From: Cupriavidus sp. U2 | GTDB lineage: Bacteria > Pseudomonadota > Gammaproteobacteria > Burkholderiales > Burkholderiaceae | Length of the DNA: 64,000 nucleotides | Direction of reading: 5' to 3' | NCBI RefSeq assembly: GCF_009663685.2 | Contig: NZ_RCOG02000004.1 | Location: 62,001-126,000 of the forward strand | Shown here: positions 17,276-26,295 of the stretch, one piece after another | How positions within the stretch are numbered: position 1 is the stretch's first letter | How the letters are laid out: each line of letters begins with the position of its first letter | Notes under the pieces: generated by a model | Database searches by the model: none | Seen by the model: the letters and a program-made list of their open reading frames with translations, nothing else | Told to the model about the DNA's origin: nothing | Translations under genes and position numbers: made by a program

Positions 17276-17301
17276 GGCCGGATGCCCACGGGCGTCCGGC
17301 C
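17276..17301 (+). repeat. Strong hairpin between coxA and the small assembly gene
   Basis: GGCCGGA (17276-17282) pairs with TCCGGCC (17295-17301); the inner bases extend the stem to about 11 pairs with a four-base loop. No T-run follows. It could stabilise the coxBA message or dampen read-through into the assembly genes. Confidence 0.45.
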
Positions 17302-17316
17302 AGCGAGATCCGAATC

Positions 17317-17463
17317 ATGCAGCCCTCAGCAAAAAGCCCGTCGCAACTGGAACGCCAGGCCAGCCAGAAAGCCGCCAACCGGCGCCTGGGATGGATCCTG
17401 TTGTCGGTGGCGCTGGTTTTTTTCCTGGGATTTGTCGCCAAGATGAAGTTCCTGGGCGGCTGA
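17317..17463 (+). CDS. Small single-helix cytochrome oxidase assembly protein
   Basis: A 48-residue protein: a polar, Gln/Ser-rich N-terminus, then one hydrophobic helix (LGWILLSVALVFFLGFVAKM, residues 24-43). Small proteins of this kind sit between coxA and ctaG throughout the Burkholderiales and are thought to assist oxidase assembly. ATG 17317 is chosen because the frame upstream of it is not conserved-looking. The function is inferred from position. Confidence 0.7.
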   Translation: MQPSAKSPSQLERQASQKAANRRLGWILLSVALVFFLGFVAKMKFLGG

Positions 17464-17499
17464 TCCGATAAGAACAAGGCAATCGCCGGAGACAAGGCA

Positions 17500-18099
17500 G
17501 TGGACGCGCAGGACAAAGCCCTCGAGAAGCGTTTCAACCGCGGCATGATGATGCGGCTGCTGGTCGTGGTGACGCTGATGTTCGGCTTTGGCTACGCGCT
17601 GGTGCCGCTGTACAAGGCCATCTGCGACATCACCGGGCTGAACGTGGTGACCACGCGCGACCTGTATGGCGCCGGCGCGGCGGTAAAAAATACCCAGGTC
17701 GACACGACCCGCACGATTACCGTGGAGTTCGATTCGAATGCGCGCGGCCCGTTTGCGTTCCGGCCGGTCAGGCATTCGATGGAGGTGCACCCGGGCGAGC
17801 TGACGACGATCGTCTACGAAGTGGCCAATGGCCAGTCGCGCGACATCTCGGCGCAGGCGATCCCGAGCTACGCGCCGAAGCAGGCCACGGAGTATTTCAA
17901 GAAGGTGGAGTGCTTCTGCTTCAAGCAGCAGACGCTCAAGGCGAACGAGGCGCGCGAGATGCCGGTGGTCTTCGTGGTCGATCCGAAGCTGCCGAAGGAT
18001 GTGAAGGTCATCACGCTGTCGTACACGTTCTTCGAGATCGGCACGCCGGTGGCGCAGGCCCCGGAAGCCGGGGTGACGGCAACGCAGCAGGGCAGCTGA
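17500..18099 (+). CDS. ctaG: Cytochrome c oxidase assembly protein CtaG/Cox11
   Basis: Cox11 inserts copper into the CuB site of subunit I. The 199-residue protein has one N-terminal membrane helix (about residues 18-38), then an Ig-like periplasmic domain. The copper-binding motif CFCF lies in KKVECFCFKQQTL, and the conserved YNVTP-like region reads QAIPSYAPKQATEYF. The start is GTG 17500. It is followed 11 bases later by a DUF2970 gene. Confidence 0.94.
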   Translation: MDAQDKALEKRFNRGMMMRLLVVVTLMFGFGYALVPLYKAICDITGLNVVTTRDLYGAGAAVKNTQVDTTRTITVEFDSNARGPFAFRPVRHSMEVHPGELTTIVYEVANGQSRDISAQAIPSYAPKQATEYFKKVECFCFKQQTLKANEAREMPVVFVVDPKLPKDVKVITLSYTFFEIGTPVAQAPEAGVTATQQGS

Positions 18100-18110
18100 G
18101 GAGGCTGGGC

Positions 18111-18326
18111 ATGGCGACGGACGATCCGGTGCATCGCAAGGCGTCATTCGTACAGACGGTGCGCGCGGTGCTGTGGTCGTTCATCGGGCTGCGCAAGGGG
18201 TCGGAGCATGAATCCGACATGGCGCGCCTGAACCCGGTGCATGTGATCATCGCCGGGCTGATTGCGGCAGCGGTGTTCGTGGCGGTACTGATCGCCATCG
18301 TGCGCGTCGTGGTCAGCCAGGCATAG
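18111..18326 (+). CDS. DUF2970 small membrane protein
   Basis: A 71-residue protein with an amphipathic N-terminal half containing SFIGLRKG, followed by one membrane helix (HVIIAGLIAAAVFVAVLIAIVRVVV). It matches the DUF2970 pattern found in betaproteobacterial cox operons. A strong ribosome site (GAGGAGG at 18098-18104) overlaps the ctaG stop and fixes ATG 18111. The function is unknown. Confidence 0.78.
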   Translation: MATDDPVHRKASFVQTVRAVLWSFIGLRKGSEHESDMARLNPVHVIIAGLIAAAVFVAVLIAIVRVVVSQA

Positions 18327-18422
18327 CAAGGCAGCAGATACAAAGCAAGCACGCCGCCGGCCAGATGTCGGGGCCGGACGGGCGGATAACATGAATCGAG
18401 ACTTTGAGCTGGAGATAGAAGA

Positions 18423-19283
18423 ATGAGTGCGAATCGCGCAAACGCCCCGTACTACTTCGTGCCGGGCCCGTCGCGCCATCCGATCACGGCGGCGTTCGGC
18501 CTGCTGATGACCGGCGCGGGAGCGGCCGGTTGGGTCAACGGGCAGCCGTGGGCGCCGTACCTGTGCGGCTTCGGGCTGATCTGGTTCCTGTTCGTGCTCA
18601 AGAGCTGGTTCGGCGACGCCATCGGCGAATCCGAGGGCGGGCTGTACGGCAAGAACATCGACGTGTCGTTCCGCTGGTCGATGGGCTGGTTCATCTTCTC
18701 GGAAGTGATGTTCTTCGCGGCGTTCTTCGGTGCGCTGTTCTACGCCCGCACCATCGCCATGCCGTGGCTGGGCGACCTGAACAACAAGATCATCTGGCCG
18801 GACTTCTCGGCCGTGTGGCCGAACACGGGCCCGGCGGGCACCGTGGAAACCTTCCAGACCATGGGTCCGTGGCCGATCCCGACGATCAACACGGCGCTGC
18901 TGCTGACCTCGGGCGTGACGCTGACCTGGGCGCACCACGCGCTGCTGGCCGGCAAGCGCAACCAGCTGATCCAGGGCCTGGTGCTGACCATCCTGCTGGG
19001 CGCGATCTTCATGTGCCTGCAGGTCTACGAATACATGCACGCCTACCACGAGCTGAACCTGAAGCTCACGTCGGGTGTCTATGGTTCGACGTTCTTCCTG
19101 CTCACGGGCTTTCACGGCTTCCACGTGACGATGGGCGCGATCATGCTGGCGGTGGTGCTGGGCCGCGTGCTCAAGGGCCACTTCACGCCGGACCACCACT
19201 TCGCGTTCGAAGGCGCCGCCTGGTACTGGCACTTCGTGGACGTGGTCTGGCTGGGTCTGTACGTGGTCGTGTACTGGTTGTAA
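18423..19283 (+). CDS. coxC: Cytochrome c oxidase subunit III
   Basis: Subunit III is the third core membrane subunit; it stabilises the proton uptake pathway. The 286-residue protein has seven predicted helices with SMGWFIFSEVMFFAAFFGALFYAR, QVYEYMHA and TGFHGFHVTMGAIML, all hallmark stretches. GGAGATAGAAGA precedes ATG 18423. It closes the plus-strand structural operon; a bidirectional terminator follows. Confidence 0.96.
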   Translation: MSANRANAPYYFVPGPSRHPITAAFGLLMTGAGAAGWVNGQPWAPYLCGFGLIWFLFVLKSWFGDAIGESEGGLYGKNIDVSFRWSMGWFIFSEVMFFAAFFGALFYARTIAMPWLGDLNNKIIWPDFSAVWPNTGPAGTVETFQTMGPWPIPTINTALLLTSGVTLTWAHHALLAGKRNQLIQGLVLTILLGAIFMCLQVYEYMHAYHELNLKLTSGVYGSTFFLLTGFHGFHVTMGAIMLAVVLGRVLKGHFTPDHHFAFEGAAWYWHFVDVVWLGLYVVVYWL

Positions 19284-19313
19284 CACCGGGTGGTGTCTGC
19301 GCGCTCCCCCAGC

Positions 19314-19338
19314 CGCTCTCCCGCGCGGCGGGAGAGCG
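19314..19338. repeat. REP-like hairpin after coxC
   Basis: CGCTCTCCCGC (19314-19324) and GCGGGAGAGCG (19328-19338) form an 11-bp stem with a GCG loop. The core CTCTCCCGC/GCGGGAGAG is the same as in the larger element at 10023-10141, so both belong to one dispersed repeat family. Confidence 0.6.
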
Positions 19339-19358
19339 AAGCCAGCCAGCCACAAACG

Positions 19359-19396
19359 AAAAGCGCCGCGTGAGGTCAGACTCAGCGGCGCTTTTT
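19359..19396. terminator. Bidirectional terminator between coxC and the twin-helix gene
   Basis: AAAAGCGCCGC (19359-19369) pairs with GCGGCGC (19385-19391) followed by five T. The A-run on the left makes it usable from both sides, and it sits between convergent genes. Confidence 0.8.
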
Positions 19397-19414
19397 GTTT
19401 GGCATCCGGACGGC

Positions 19415-19624
19415 TCAGGGGGACATGTGGATGCCGGTGCTCTGAATCCAGCCCATCCAGTGCGAGAACAGGATGAACAGGAACAGTGCAATCGAGAAGC
19501 CAACGCGCAGCATCAGCGAGCGCATCATGTTGGGCGTGCGGCCGCGGTCGCGCATCATGAAGAACAGCGCGGACGCCAGGCTGCCGATGATCAGGATAAA
19601 GGCGACGATGATGACAAAGCGCAT
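19415..19624 (-). CDS. Twin-transmembrane protein (DUF2909)
   Basis: A 69-residue protein made of two membrane helices (about 3-23 and 39-59) joined by a basic loop (RDRGRTPNMMRSLMLR). It matches the DUF2909 family usually found opposite SURF1 in cox loci. It runs on the minus strand, convergent with coxC and divergent from the SURF1 gene. The function is unknown; the conserved position suggests oxidase biogenesis. Confidence 0.75.
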   Translation of the reverse strand: MRFVIIVAFILIIGSLASALFFMMRDRGRTPNMMRSLMLRVGFSIALFLFILFSHWMGWIQSTGIHMSP

Positions 19625-19681
19625 GTGGGGGCTCTTTTCGGCAAGCGCCCATTATGGCATCGCCGCCGCCGGAGGAAACCC

Positions 19682-20443
19682 GTGACGACCCGCAGGCGGT
19701 GGCGCGCGCCGGGCGCGGTGCCGACGATTGCCGCGCTGGTGGTGATCGCGGTGACCTGCGCGCTGGGCAACTGGCAGCTGGGCCGTGCGCACGAGAAGAC
19801 CGGCCGCGCCGCGCGGCTGGCGGCGGCAGCGGCGCAGGCGCCGGTCGATCTGACAGCAGGGCAGGGGAATCCCGCGGCTTTGGTCGATCGCCACGTGCGC
19901 GCACGCGGCAGCTTCGACGACAGCCGCACCGTGCTGCTGGACAACCGGCCGCATGGCAACGGCACCGACAGCCGTGCCGGATTTCTGGTGCTGACGCCGC
20001 TGCGGCTGGCCACGGGTGGGCAGGTGCTGGTGCTGCGCGGCTGGCTGCCACGCGACGCGCAGGACCGCACGCGCATCGCGCCTTTCCCGACGCCGGCCGG
20101 CGAGGTCACCCTCGAAGGCACCGCGCTGGCCGCCGTGCCGCGCGTGTACAGCCTCGGCCAGGACCCCGCCGCGGAAGCCGGCCGCAAGATACGTCAGAAT
20201 ATCGACCTTGCCGCGTATGCGCGTGAGATCGGTACGCCACTGCTGCCAGTGGTGCTGGAACAGTCGAGCGATACGGGCGACGGGCTGGCGCGCGACTGGG
20301 CGCCCGCCGATTCCGGCGCCGACCGCCACTATGGCTACGCCGCGCAGTGGTTCGGCCTGGCCGCCCTGACCGTGGTGCTGGTGGCCGTGCTGGGGTGGCG
20401 CCGTGCCCGGCGCGAGGCAGGACCGGCCACGGCCACCGAATGA
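19682..20443 (+). CDS. SURF1-family cytochrome oxidase biogenesis protein
   Basis: SURF1 proteins support heme a delivery and maturation of subunit I. The 253-residue protein has the expected two terminal helices (about 11-28 and 222-240) and conserved GNWQLGRAHEK, RGSFDDSRTVLLDNRP and VLVLRGWLPRD. GTG 19682 is chosen because GGAGG at 19671 is well placed and the protein then starts just before the first helix. It opens the second cox assembly run: SURF1, SCO-like, ctaA, ctaB, SCO. Confidence 0.88.
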   Translation: MTTRRRWRAPGAVPTIAALVVIAVTCALGNWQLGRAHEKTGRAARLAAAAAQAPVDLTAGQGNPAALVDRHVRARGSFDDSRTVLLDNRPHGNGTDSRAGFLVLTPLRLATGGQVLVLRGWLPRDAQDRTRIAPFPTPAGEVTLEGTALAAVPRVYSLGQDPAAEAGRKIRQNIDLAAYAREIGTPLLPVVLEQSSDTGDGLARDWAPADSGADRHYGYAAQWFGLAALTVVLVAVLGWRRARREAGPATATE

Positions 20444-20470
20444 CCCGAGAGTGATCAGATTGATCGAACG

Positions 20471-21127
20471 ATGAACGTACAGACATCCTCCATGCCGCAG
20501 CAAGATCCCTCGGCCACGCCCGACCCCCGCATCGATGCCCGCACGCGCCGTGGCCGTCTGCAAATGCTGATGCTGCTGCTGGTGTGCGCATCGCCGGTGC
20601 TGTTCTCGTATTTCACCTATTACGTGATCAAGCCGACCGGCGGCAGCACCAACTATGGCGCACTGGTGGACCCGCAGCGCCCGATGCCGGCCGTCGAACT
20701 GGTCAACGAGCGCGGCGAGGCCGTGCCGCTGACGTCGATGCGCGGCAAGTGGCTGATGCTGATGACCGATCCGTCCGCCTGCGACGAAGCCTGCGCGCGC
20801 AAGCTGTTCACGATGCGCCAGATCCGCGCGGGGCAGGGCGAGGACCGCGAGCGGATCGTGCCGGTCTGGCTCATCCAGGACGCCGGTAAAGTGGACGATC
20901 GGCTATCTACCGCCTACAACGAACCCTATGCCGGCGTGCGCTTCCTGCGCATGGACCGTGCGGCCATCGCGCAATGGCTGCCGGCCCAGGAAGGCGGCCG
21001 CGTCGAGGACACGCTGTTCCTGGTCGATCCGCTGGGCAATCTGATGATGCGCTGGCCGAAGGACCCCGACCCGAAGAAGGTGAGCGGCGACCTGAAGAAG
21101 CTGCTCAAGTATTCGCGCATCGGCTGA
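20471..21127 (+). CDS. Membrane-anchored thioredoxin-fold protein with CxxxC, cox locus
   Basis: A 218-residue protein with one membrane helix (about 31-53) and a soluble domain resembling thioredoxin/SCO proteins: KWLMLMTDPSACDEACARKL places Cys104 and Cys108 at the SCO-type CxxxC spacing, and FLVDPLGNLMMRW corresponds to the strand after the redox loop. There is no equivalent of the SCO copper-binding histidine that I can see. Its position between SURF1 and ctaA suggests a thiol reductase or copper-handling role in oxidase assembly (inference). Confidence 0.7.
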   Translation: MNVQTSSMPQQDPSATPDPRIDARTRRGRLQMLMLLLVCASPVLFSYFTYYVIKPTGGSTNYGALVDPQRPMPAVELVNERGEAVPLTSMRGKWLMLMTDPSACDEACARKLFTMRQIRAGQGEDRERIVPVWLIQDAGKVDDRLSTAYNEPYAGVRFLRMDRAAIAQWLPAQEGGRVEDTLFLVDPLGNLMMRWPKDPDPKKVSGDLKKLLKYSRIG

Positions 21128-21204
21128 CGCGCGCCGGAACCATCCTGGCGCACCGACCGATCCCATCCCGATCGTTTTTTCGTTGAATTACCGGCTGTAC
21201 CCAA

Positions 21205-22308
21205 ATGCTGCTCCAGCTCGCCATCATCGGCATCCTGATCGCCCTGCTGCCACTGTCCTATGTGATGGTGCGCGGCAGCCGTGACAAATACCGCAAGCTC
21301 GTGTGGATCACGGCGTTCCTGACGCTGGACCTGATCATGTTCGGCAGCTTTACGCGGCTGACCGACTCGGGCCTGGGCTGCCCGGACTGGCCGGGTTGCT
21401 ATGGCCATTCGAACCCGCATGCGGCGATGGAGCCGATCCGCGCGGCCGAGACGGCGCTGCCGAGCGGCCCGGTCACGCTGGTCAAGGCCTGGATCGAGAT
21501 GATTCATCGCTATTTCGCCATGGCGGTGGGTGTGCTGATCATCTCGCTGATGGTACTGGCCTGGGTGAGGCGGCGCGAACTCAGGCAGTCGCCATGGTTT
21601 GCCACGGGCGTCTTCGTGCTGGTCTGTGTGCAGGGTGCCTTCGGCATGCTCACGGTCACCATGAAGCTGCAGCCGATCATCGTGGTCACGCACCTGATGC
21701 TGGCCATGCTGCTGCTGGCATCGCTGATCTGGCTGGGCTCGCGCAACGACCAGCCGCACGTGGTGGCACCGCAGGCGGCGTCCCTGCGCTGGGCGGGCCT
21801 GCTGGCCATCGTGCTGCTGGGGGTCCAGATCTTCCTGGGCGGCTGGGTCAGCACCAACTACGCAGTGCTGGCCTGCACCGACTTCCCGCTCTGCAACGGC
21901 CAGCTGGTGCCCGAGATGGACTTCCGCCATGGCTTCACGCTGTGGCGCCAGCTGGGCATGACGGCCGATGGCGACTACATCCCGCACACGGCGCTGGTGG
22001 CCATCCACTGGGTGCATCGCGGCTTTGCGTTCGTGGTGCTGGGCTACCTGCTGTGGTTCGGCCTGCGCGCCCGCCGGCTGGAAGGGCTGGCGCGCCACGG
22101 CAAGTGGCTGCTGGCCGTGCTGGCGCTGCAACTGGCCACCGGGATGTCGAACATCGTGTTCGACTGGCCGCTGGTGGCGGCGGTGGCACATAACGGCGGA
22201 GCAGCCCTGTTGCTGATGCTGTTGCTCCGTCTCAACTACAATATCGGCCTCGCGACCCGCTCCGCAGGCGCCGCCGCCCAGTCCGCAATAGCGGCGCGCG
22301 CCACATGA
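21205..22308 (+). CDS. ctaA: Heme A synthase (COX15/CtaA)
   Basis: CtaA oxidises the methyl group at C8 of heme O to give heme A. The 367-residue protein has eight membrane helices and conserved motifs [63 protein letters not shown] and [11 protein letters not shown], which supply the heme-ligating histidines. It overlaps ctaB by ATGA at 22305-22308. Confidence 0.94.
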   Translation: MLLQLAIIGILIALLPLSYVMVRGSRDKYRKLVWITAFLTLDLIMFGSFTRLTDSGLGCPDWPGCYGHSNPHAAMEPIRAAETALPSGPVTLVKAWIEMIHRYFAMAVGVLIISLMVLAWVRRRELRQSPWFATGVFVLVCVQGAFGMLTVTMKLQPIIVVTHLMLAMLLLASLIWLGSRNDQPHVVAPQAASLRWAGLLAIVLLGVQIFLGGWVSTNYAVLACTDFPLCNGQLVPEMDFRHGFTLWRQLGMTADGDYIPHTALVAIHWVHRGFAFVVLGYLLWFGLRARRLEGLARHGKWLLAVLALQLATGMSNIVFDWPLVAAVAHNGGAALLLMLLLRLNYNIGLATRSAGAAAQSAIAARAT

Positions 22309-23243
22309 AGGACAAGATGCCCCCCGTGGTTACCGCTACCCACCCCCACTCTTCCGTGGGCCGGATTCGTCACCTGGCCCGCCAATACGCCGCACTGACC
22401 AAGCCGCGCGTGACGCAACTGGCCGTGTTCTGCTCGGTCATCGGCATGTTCCTGGCCACGCCGGGCATGGTGCCCTGGTCGGTCCTGATCGGCGGCGCCG
22501 CCGGTATCTGGCTGCTGGCCGGCGCGGCCTTCGCCATCAACTGCCTGGTGGAACAGAAGATCGACGCGCTGATGCGCCGCACGGCCTGGCGCCCGTCCGC
22601 CACCGGCGAGATCACCACCACGCAGACGCTGATCTTCTCGGCCATCCTCGGGGGCGCGGGCATGTGGCTGCTGCACGTGTTCGCCAACGACCTGACGATG
22701 TGGCTGACCTTCGCCACGTTCCTGGGCTACGCGGTGGTCTACACGATCCTGCTGAAGCCGGCCACGCCGCAGAACATCGTGATCGGCGGGCTGTCGGGCG
22801 CCATGCCGCCGGCGCTGGGCTGGGCCGCCGTGGCGGGCACCGTGCCGGCCGAGGCCTGGTTCCTGGTGCTGATCATCTTCACGTGGACGCCACCGCACTT
22901 CTGGGCGCTGGCGCTATATCGCCGCGCGGACTATGCCAAGTCCGGCCTGCCGATGCTGCCCATTACCCACGGCGAGCGCTACACGCTGCTGCATATCCTG
23001 CTGTACACGCTGGTGATGATCGCGGCCACGCTGCTGCCGTTCGTCTACGGCATGAGTGGCGTCATCTACCTGGTGGCCGCGCTGGCACTGGGCCTGGTGT
23101 TCCTGGGCTACGCCTGGAAGCTGTTCCGCAACTACTCGGACCAGCTCGCGCAGCGCACCTTCCGCTATTCGATCCTGTACCTGTCGCTGCTGTTCGCGGC
23201 GCTGCTGGTGGACCACTACTTCAAGTTCGTGCCGCAGGTCTGA
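22305..23243 (+). CDS. ctaB: Protoheme IX farnesyltransferase (heme O synthase)
   Basis: CtaB adds a farnesyl group to heme B to form heme O. The 312-residue UbiA-fold protein has the prenyl diphosphate motif [20 protein letters not shown]; the first acidic residue of the usual N-xxx-D pattern is Glu here. The second conserved region reads [28 protein letters not shown]. About nine helices are visible. It is coupled to ctaA by a 4-base overlap. Confidence 0.94.
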   Translation: MKDKMPPVVTATHPHSSVGRIRHLARQYAALTKPRVTQLAVFCSVIGMFLATPGMVPWSVLIGGAAGIWLLAGAAFAINCLVEQKIDALMRRTAWRPSATGEITTTQTLIFSAILGGAGMWLLHVFANDLTMWLTFATFLGYAVVYTILLKPATPQNIVIGGLSGAMPPALGWAAVAGTVPAEAWFLVLIIFTWTPPHFWALALYRRADYAKSGLPMLPITHGERYTLLHILLYTLVMIAATLLPFVYGMSGVIYLVAALALGLVFLGYAWKLFRNYSDQLAQRTFRYSILYLSLLFAALLVDHYFKFVPQV

Positions 23244-23338
23244 CCGGTCTGCCTGCGGCATCTTGCCGCGCCCGGAGTCCACGGCCGGCGTGATCGGCGA
23301 TACTTCCGGGCGTATCTTGCTTCCCATCGCTCCGACGC

Positions 23339-23953
23339 ATGCCGACCTCCGCCTCTGGCTTTTTCGCCACATTTCGCCGCTTTTGCCTGCTCGCCCTGTG
23401 CACCGCGCTCCTGGCCGCCTGCGGGCAGCCGAAGCCGTCGTTCAAGAACGTCGATATCTCGGGCGCCAGCGACTTCGGCAAGGATTTCGCGCTGCAGGAC
23501 CCCGCCGGCAAGACCCGCACGCTGGGCGACTTCAAGGGCAAGGTGGTGCTGATGTTCTTCGGTTACACGCATTGCCCGGACGTCTGCCCGACCACCATGG
23601 TCGAGCTCAAGCAGGTGATGGAGCAACTGGGTCCCGATGCCGACAAGGTGCAGGTGCTGTTCGTCACGGTGGACCCGGACCGCGATACCGGCGCGCTGCT
23701 GGGCCAGTACGTGCCGGCCTTCGACGCGCGCTTCCTGGGCCTGCGCCCGGCTGACGAGGCCGCGCTCAAGCAGGTGACCAAGGACTTCAAGGTGTACTAC
23801 GCCAAGGTGCCGGGTTCCTCGCCGAACAACTACACGATGGATCACTCGGCCGGCAGCTACGTATTCGACCAGAACGGCCAGCTGCGGCTGTTCATCCGCC
23901 ACGGCCAGGGCCCGGAGCCGATCGCCCACGACCTGAAGGCGCTGATGTCCTGA
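23339..23953 (+). CDS. SCO1/SenC-family copper chaperone lipoprotein
   Basis: SCO proteins deliver copper to the CuA site of subunit II. The 204-residue protein has a lipoprotein signal with lipobox LLAAC (Cys28), the redox/copper motif CPDVC (Cys79, Cys83) and the ligand His169 in YTMDHSAGS. Together with the CxxxC protein at 20471, CtaG and the SURF1 protein it makes up the assembly set of this locus. A strong bidirectional terminator follows. Confidence 0.93.
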   Translation: MPTSASGFFATFRRFCLLALCTALLAACGQPKPSFKNVDISGASDFGKDFALQDPAGKTRTLGDFKGKVVLMFFGYTHCPDVCPTTMVELKQVMEQLGPDADKVQVLFVTVDPDRDTGALLGQYVPAFDARFLGLRPADEAALKQVTKDFKVYYAKVPGSSPNNYTMDHSAGSYVFDQNGQLRLFIRHGQGPEPIAHDLKALMS

Positions 23954-24007
23954 TGTCCTGACGGACGTGCCGGGCGTGCGGCGGCGATGCCGGCACGCCG
24001 GGAAACA

Positions 24008-24035
24008 AAAAGGCCGGTCAATCGACCGGCCTTTT
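24008..24035. terminator. Bidirectional terminator between SCO and rpoH
   Basis: AAAAGGCCGGTC (24008-24019) and GACCGGCCTTTT (24024-24035) form a perfect 12-bp stem with an AATC loop, between the convergent SCO and rpoH genes. Confidence 0.88.
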
Positions 24036-24074
24036 GCTTGTTGCGCTTGCAGCGTGTTACCAAATGGGCGCAGA

Positions 24075-25010
<936 letters not shown>

Positions 25011-25079
25011 TATGACTCCTTTCGCATCCGGCGGTGGGTTGCCGGTGTGTCCCGGAAGGACACCGCATTGCAACGCATA

Positions 25080-25106
25080 TTAGCACTCGAACCGGACGAG
25101 TGCTAA
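25080..25106 (-). promoter_or_regulatory. CIRCE element (HrcA operator) upstream of rpoH
   Basis: TTAGCACTC and GAGTGCTAA are separated by exactly nine bases, a perfect match to the CIRCE consensus. On the minus strand the left arm overlaps a -35-like TTAGCA and the right arm runs into a -10-like TAATAT 18 bases on, so bound HrcA would cover the rpoH promoter. HrcA is the repressor of CIRCE-bearing heat-shock operons. Confidence 0.92.
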
Positions 25107-25364
25107 GTTAGAGGGCCGATAGGGTTGATAGTTCCGTCACATCGAGGCCGCAATCCCGATAGCATCCGATCGTCGTTGGCTTCGGTTCGCGCCCGAGTCC
25201 CCACAAGGCCTGGCGGGTAGCGTGCGCCCGACAGGAATATTAGAGAAGGCGAAGGTCAATCGGTTTCCGACGAATTCACTGCAAATTCGGGATGGTGAAT
25301 TGCGGCATTCGCTACACTGAAGTTGTTTTCCAGCCGCATTGCACCATTCCTTGGAGACGTTTCC

Positions 25365-26237
25365 ATGTCTGCTATCGAACACTTGCTGAAGCCGCACGTG
25401 CGGGATATCGGCGAGTTCACCGTCCGCCGCCTGCTGCCCGCCGCCACGACCCAGACCGTCGGGCCGTTCATTTTCTTCGACCACATGGGCCCCGTGGAAA
25501 TGGCGCCGGGGCAGGGCATGGATGTGCGCCCGCATCCGCATATCGGTCTGGCCACGGTGACATACCTTTTCGAAGGCGAGATCATGCACCGGGACAGCCT
25601 GGGTAGCGAACAGGTGATCCGGCCGGGCGACGTGAACTGGATGACGGCTGGCACCGGCATCGTCCATTCGGAACGTTCGCCGGATGCGGCCCGCGAGGCA
25701 GGCCCGCGCCTGCATGGCATCCAGACCTGGGTGGCACTGCCGCTGGCCCATGAGAACGATCCGCCGTCGTTCCACCACCATCCGGGCGCAACGCTGCCCA
25801 AGCTGGAACTGCCCGGCGTTCGGATGACGGTGATTGCCGGCGATGCCTTCGGCGCTGAATCCCCGGTGCGGGTATACAGCCGCACGCTCTACGTGGCCAT
25901 CGAGATGGATGCCGGCGCCAGCCTGGTGATTCCGGCGGAACATGTGCAACGCGGCGTCTATCCGGTGGACGGCAACCTGGAAATGGATGGCGAGACGCTG
26001 CCCGCCGAGCATCTGGTGGTGTTGACGCCGGGCGAGCCGGTGACCATCACGGCGACCATGCCGTCGCGCGTGATGCTGCTTGGCGGCGACCCGACCGACG
26101 GCCGCCGCTTTATCTTCTGGAACTTCGTGGCGAGCAGCAAGGAGGCCATCGAGCAAGCCAGCCAGCGTTGGCAGGACGACCAGTTCCCCCACGTGCCCGG
26201 CGAAACGGAGCGCATCCCGCTGCCGGTGCGGCGTTAG
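25365..26237 (+). CDS. Pirin family protein
   Basis: A 290-residue bicupin. The N-terminal domain has the pirin metal-binding motif HPHIGLATVTYLFEGEIMHRDSLG and the downstream HSE (TAGTGIVHSE), which together supply three histidines and a glutamate. Bacterial pirins include quercetin 2,3-dioxygenases and redox-sensitive regulators, so the exact activity is open. GGAG at 25353 supports ATG 25365. The 258-base gap to rpoH holds the CIRCE element and no further gene. Confidence 0.88.
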   Translation: MSAIEHLLKPHVRDIGEFTVRRLLPAATTQTVGPFIFFDHMGPVEMAPGQGMDVRPHPHIGLATVTYLFEGEIMHRDSLGSEQVIRPGDVNWMTAGTGIVHSERSPDAAREAGPRLHGIQTWVALPLAHENDPPSFHHHPGATLPKLELPGVRMTVIAGDAFGAESPVRVYSRTLYVAIEMDAGASLVIPAEHVQRGVYPVDGNLEMDGETLPAEHLVVLTPGEPVTITATMPSRVMLLGGDPTDGRRFIFWNFVASSKEAIEQASQRWQDDQFPHVPGETERIPLPVRR

Positions 26238-26295
26238 GCCGCAGCGCGGCCGACTTGCCCCCGCCGCCTATCAGCGCGCTGGCCGGGTTGGGCGA

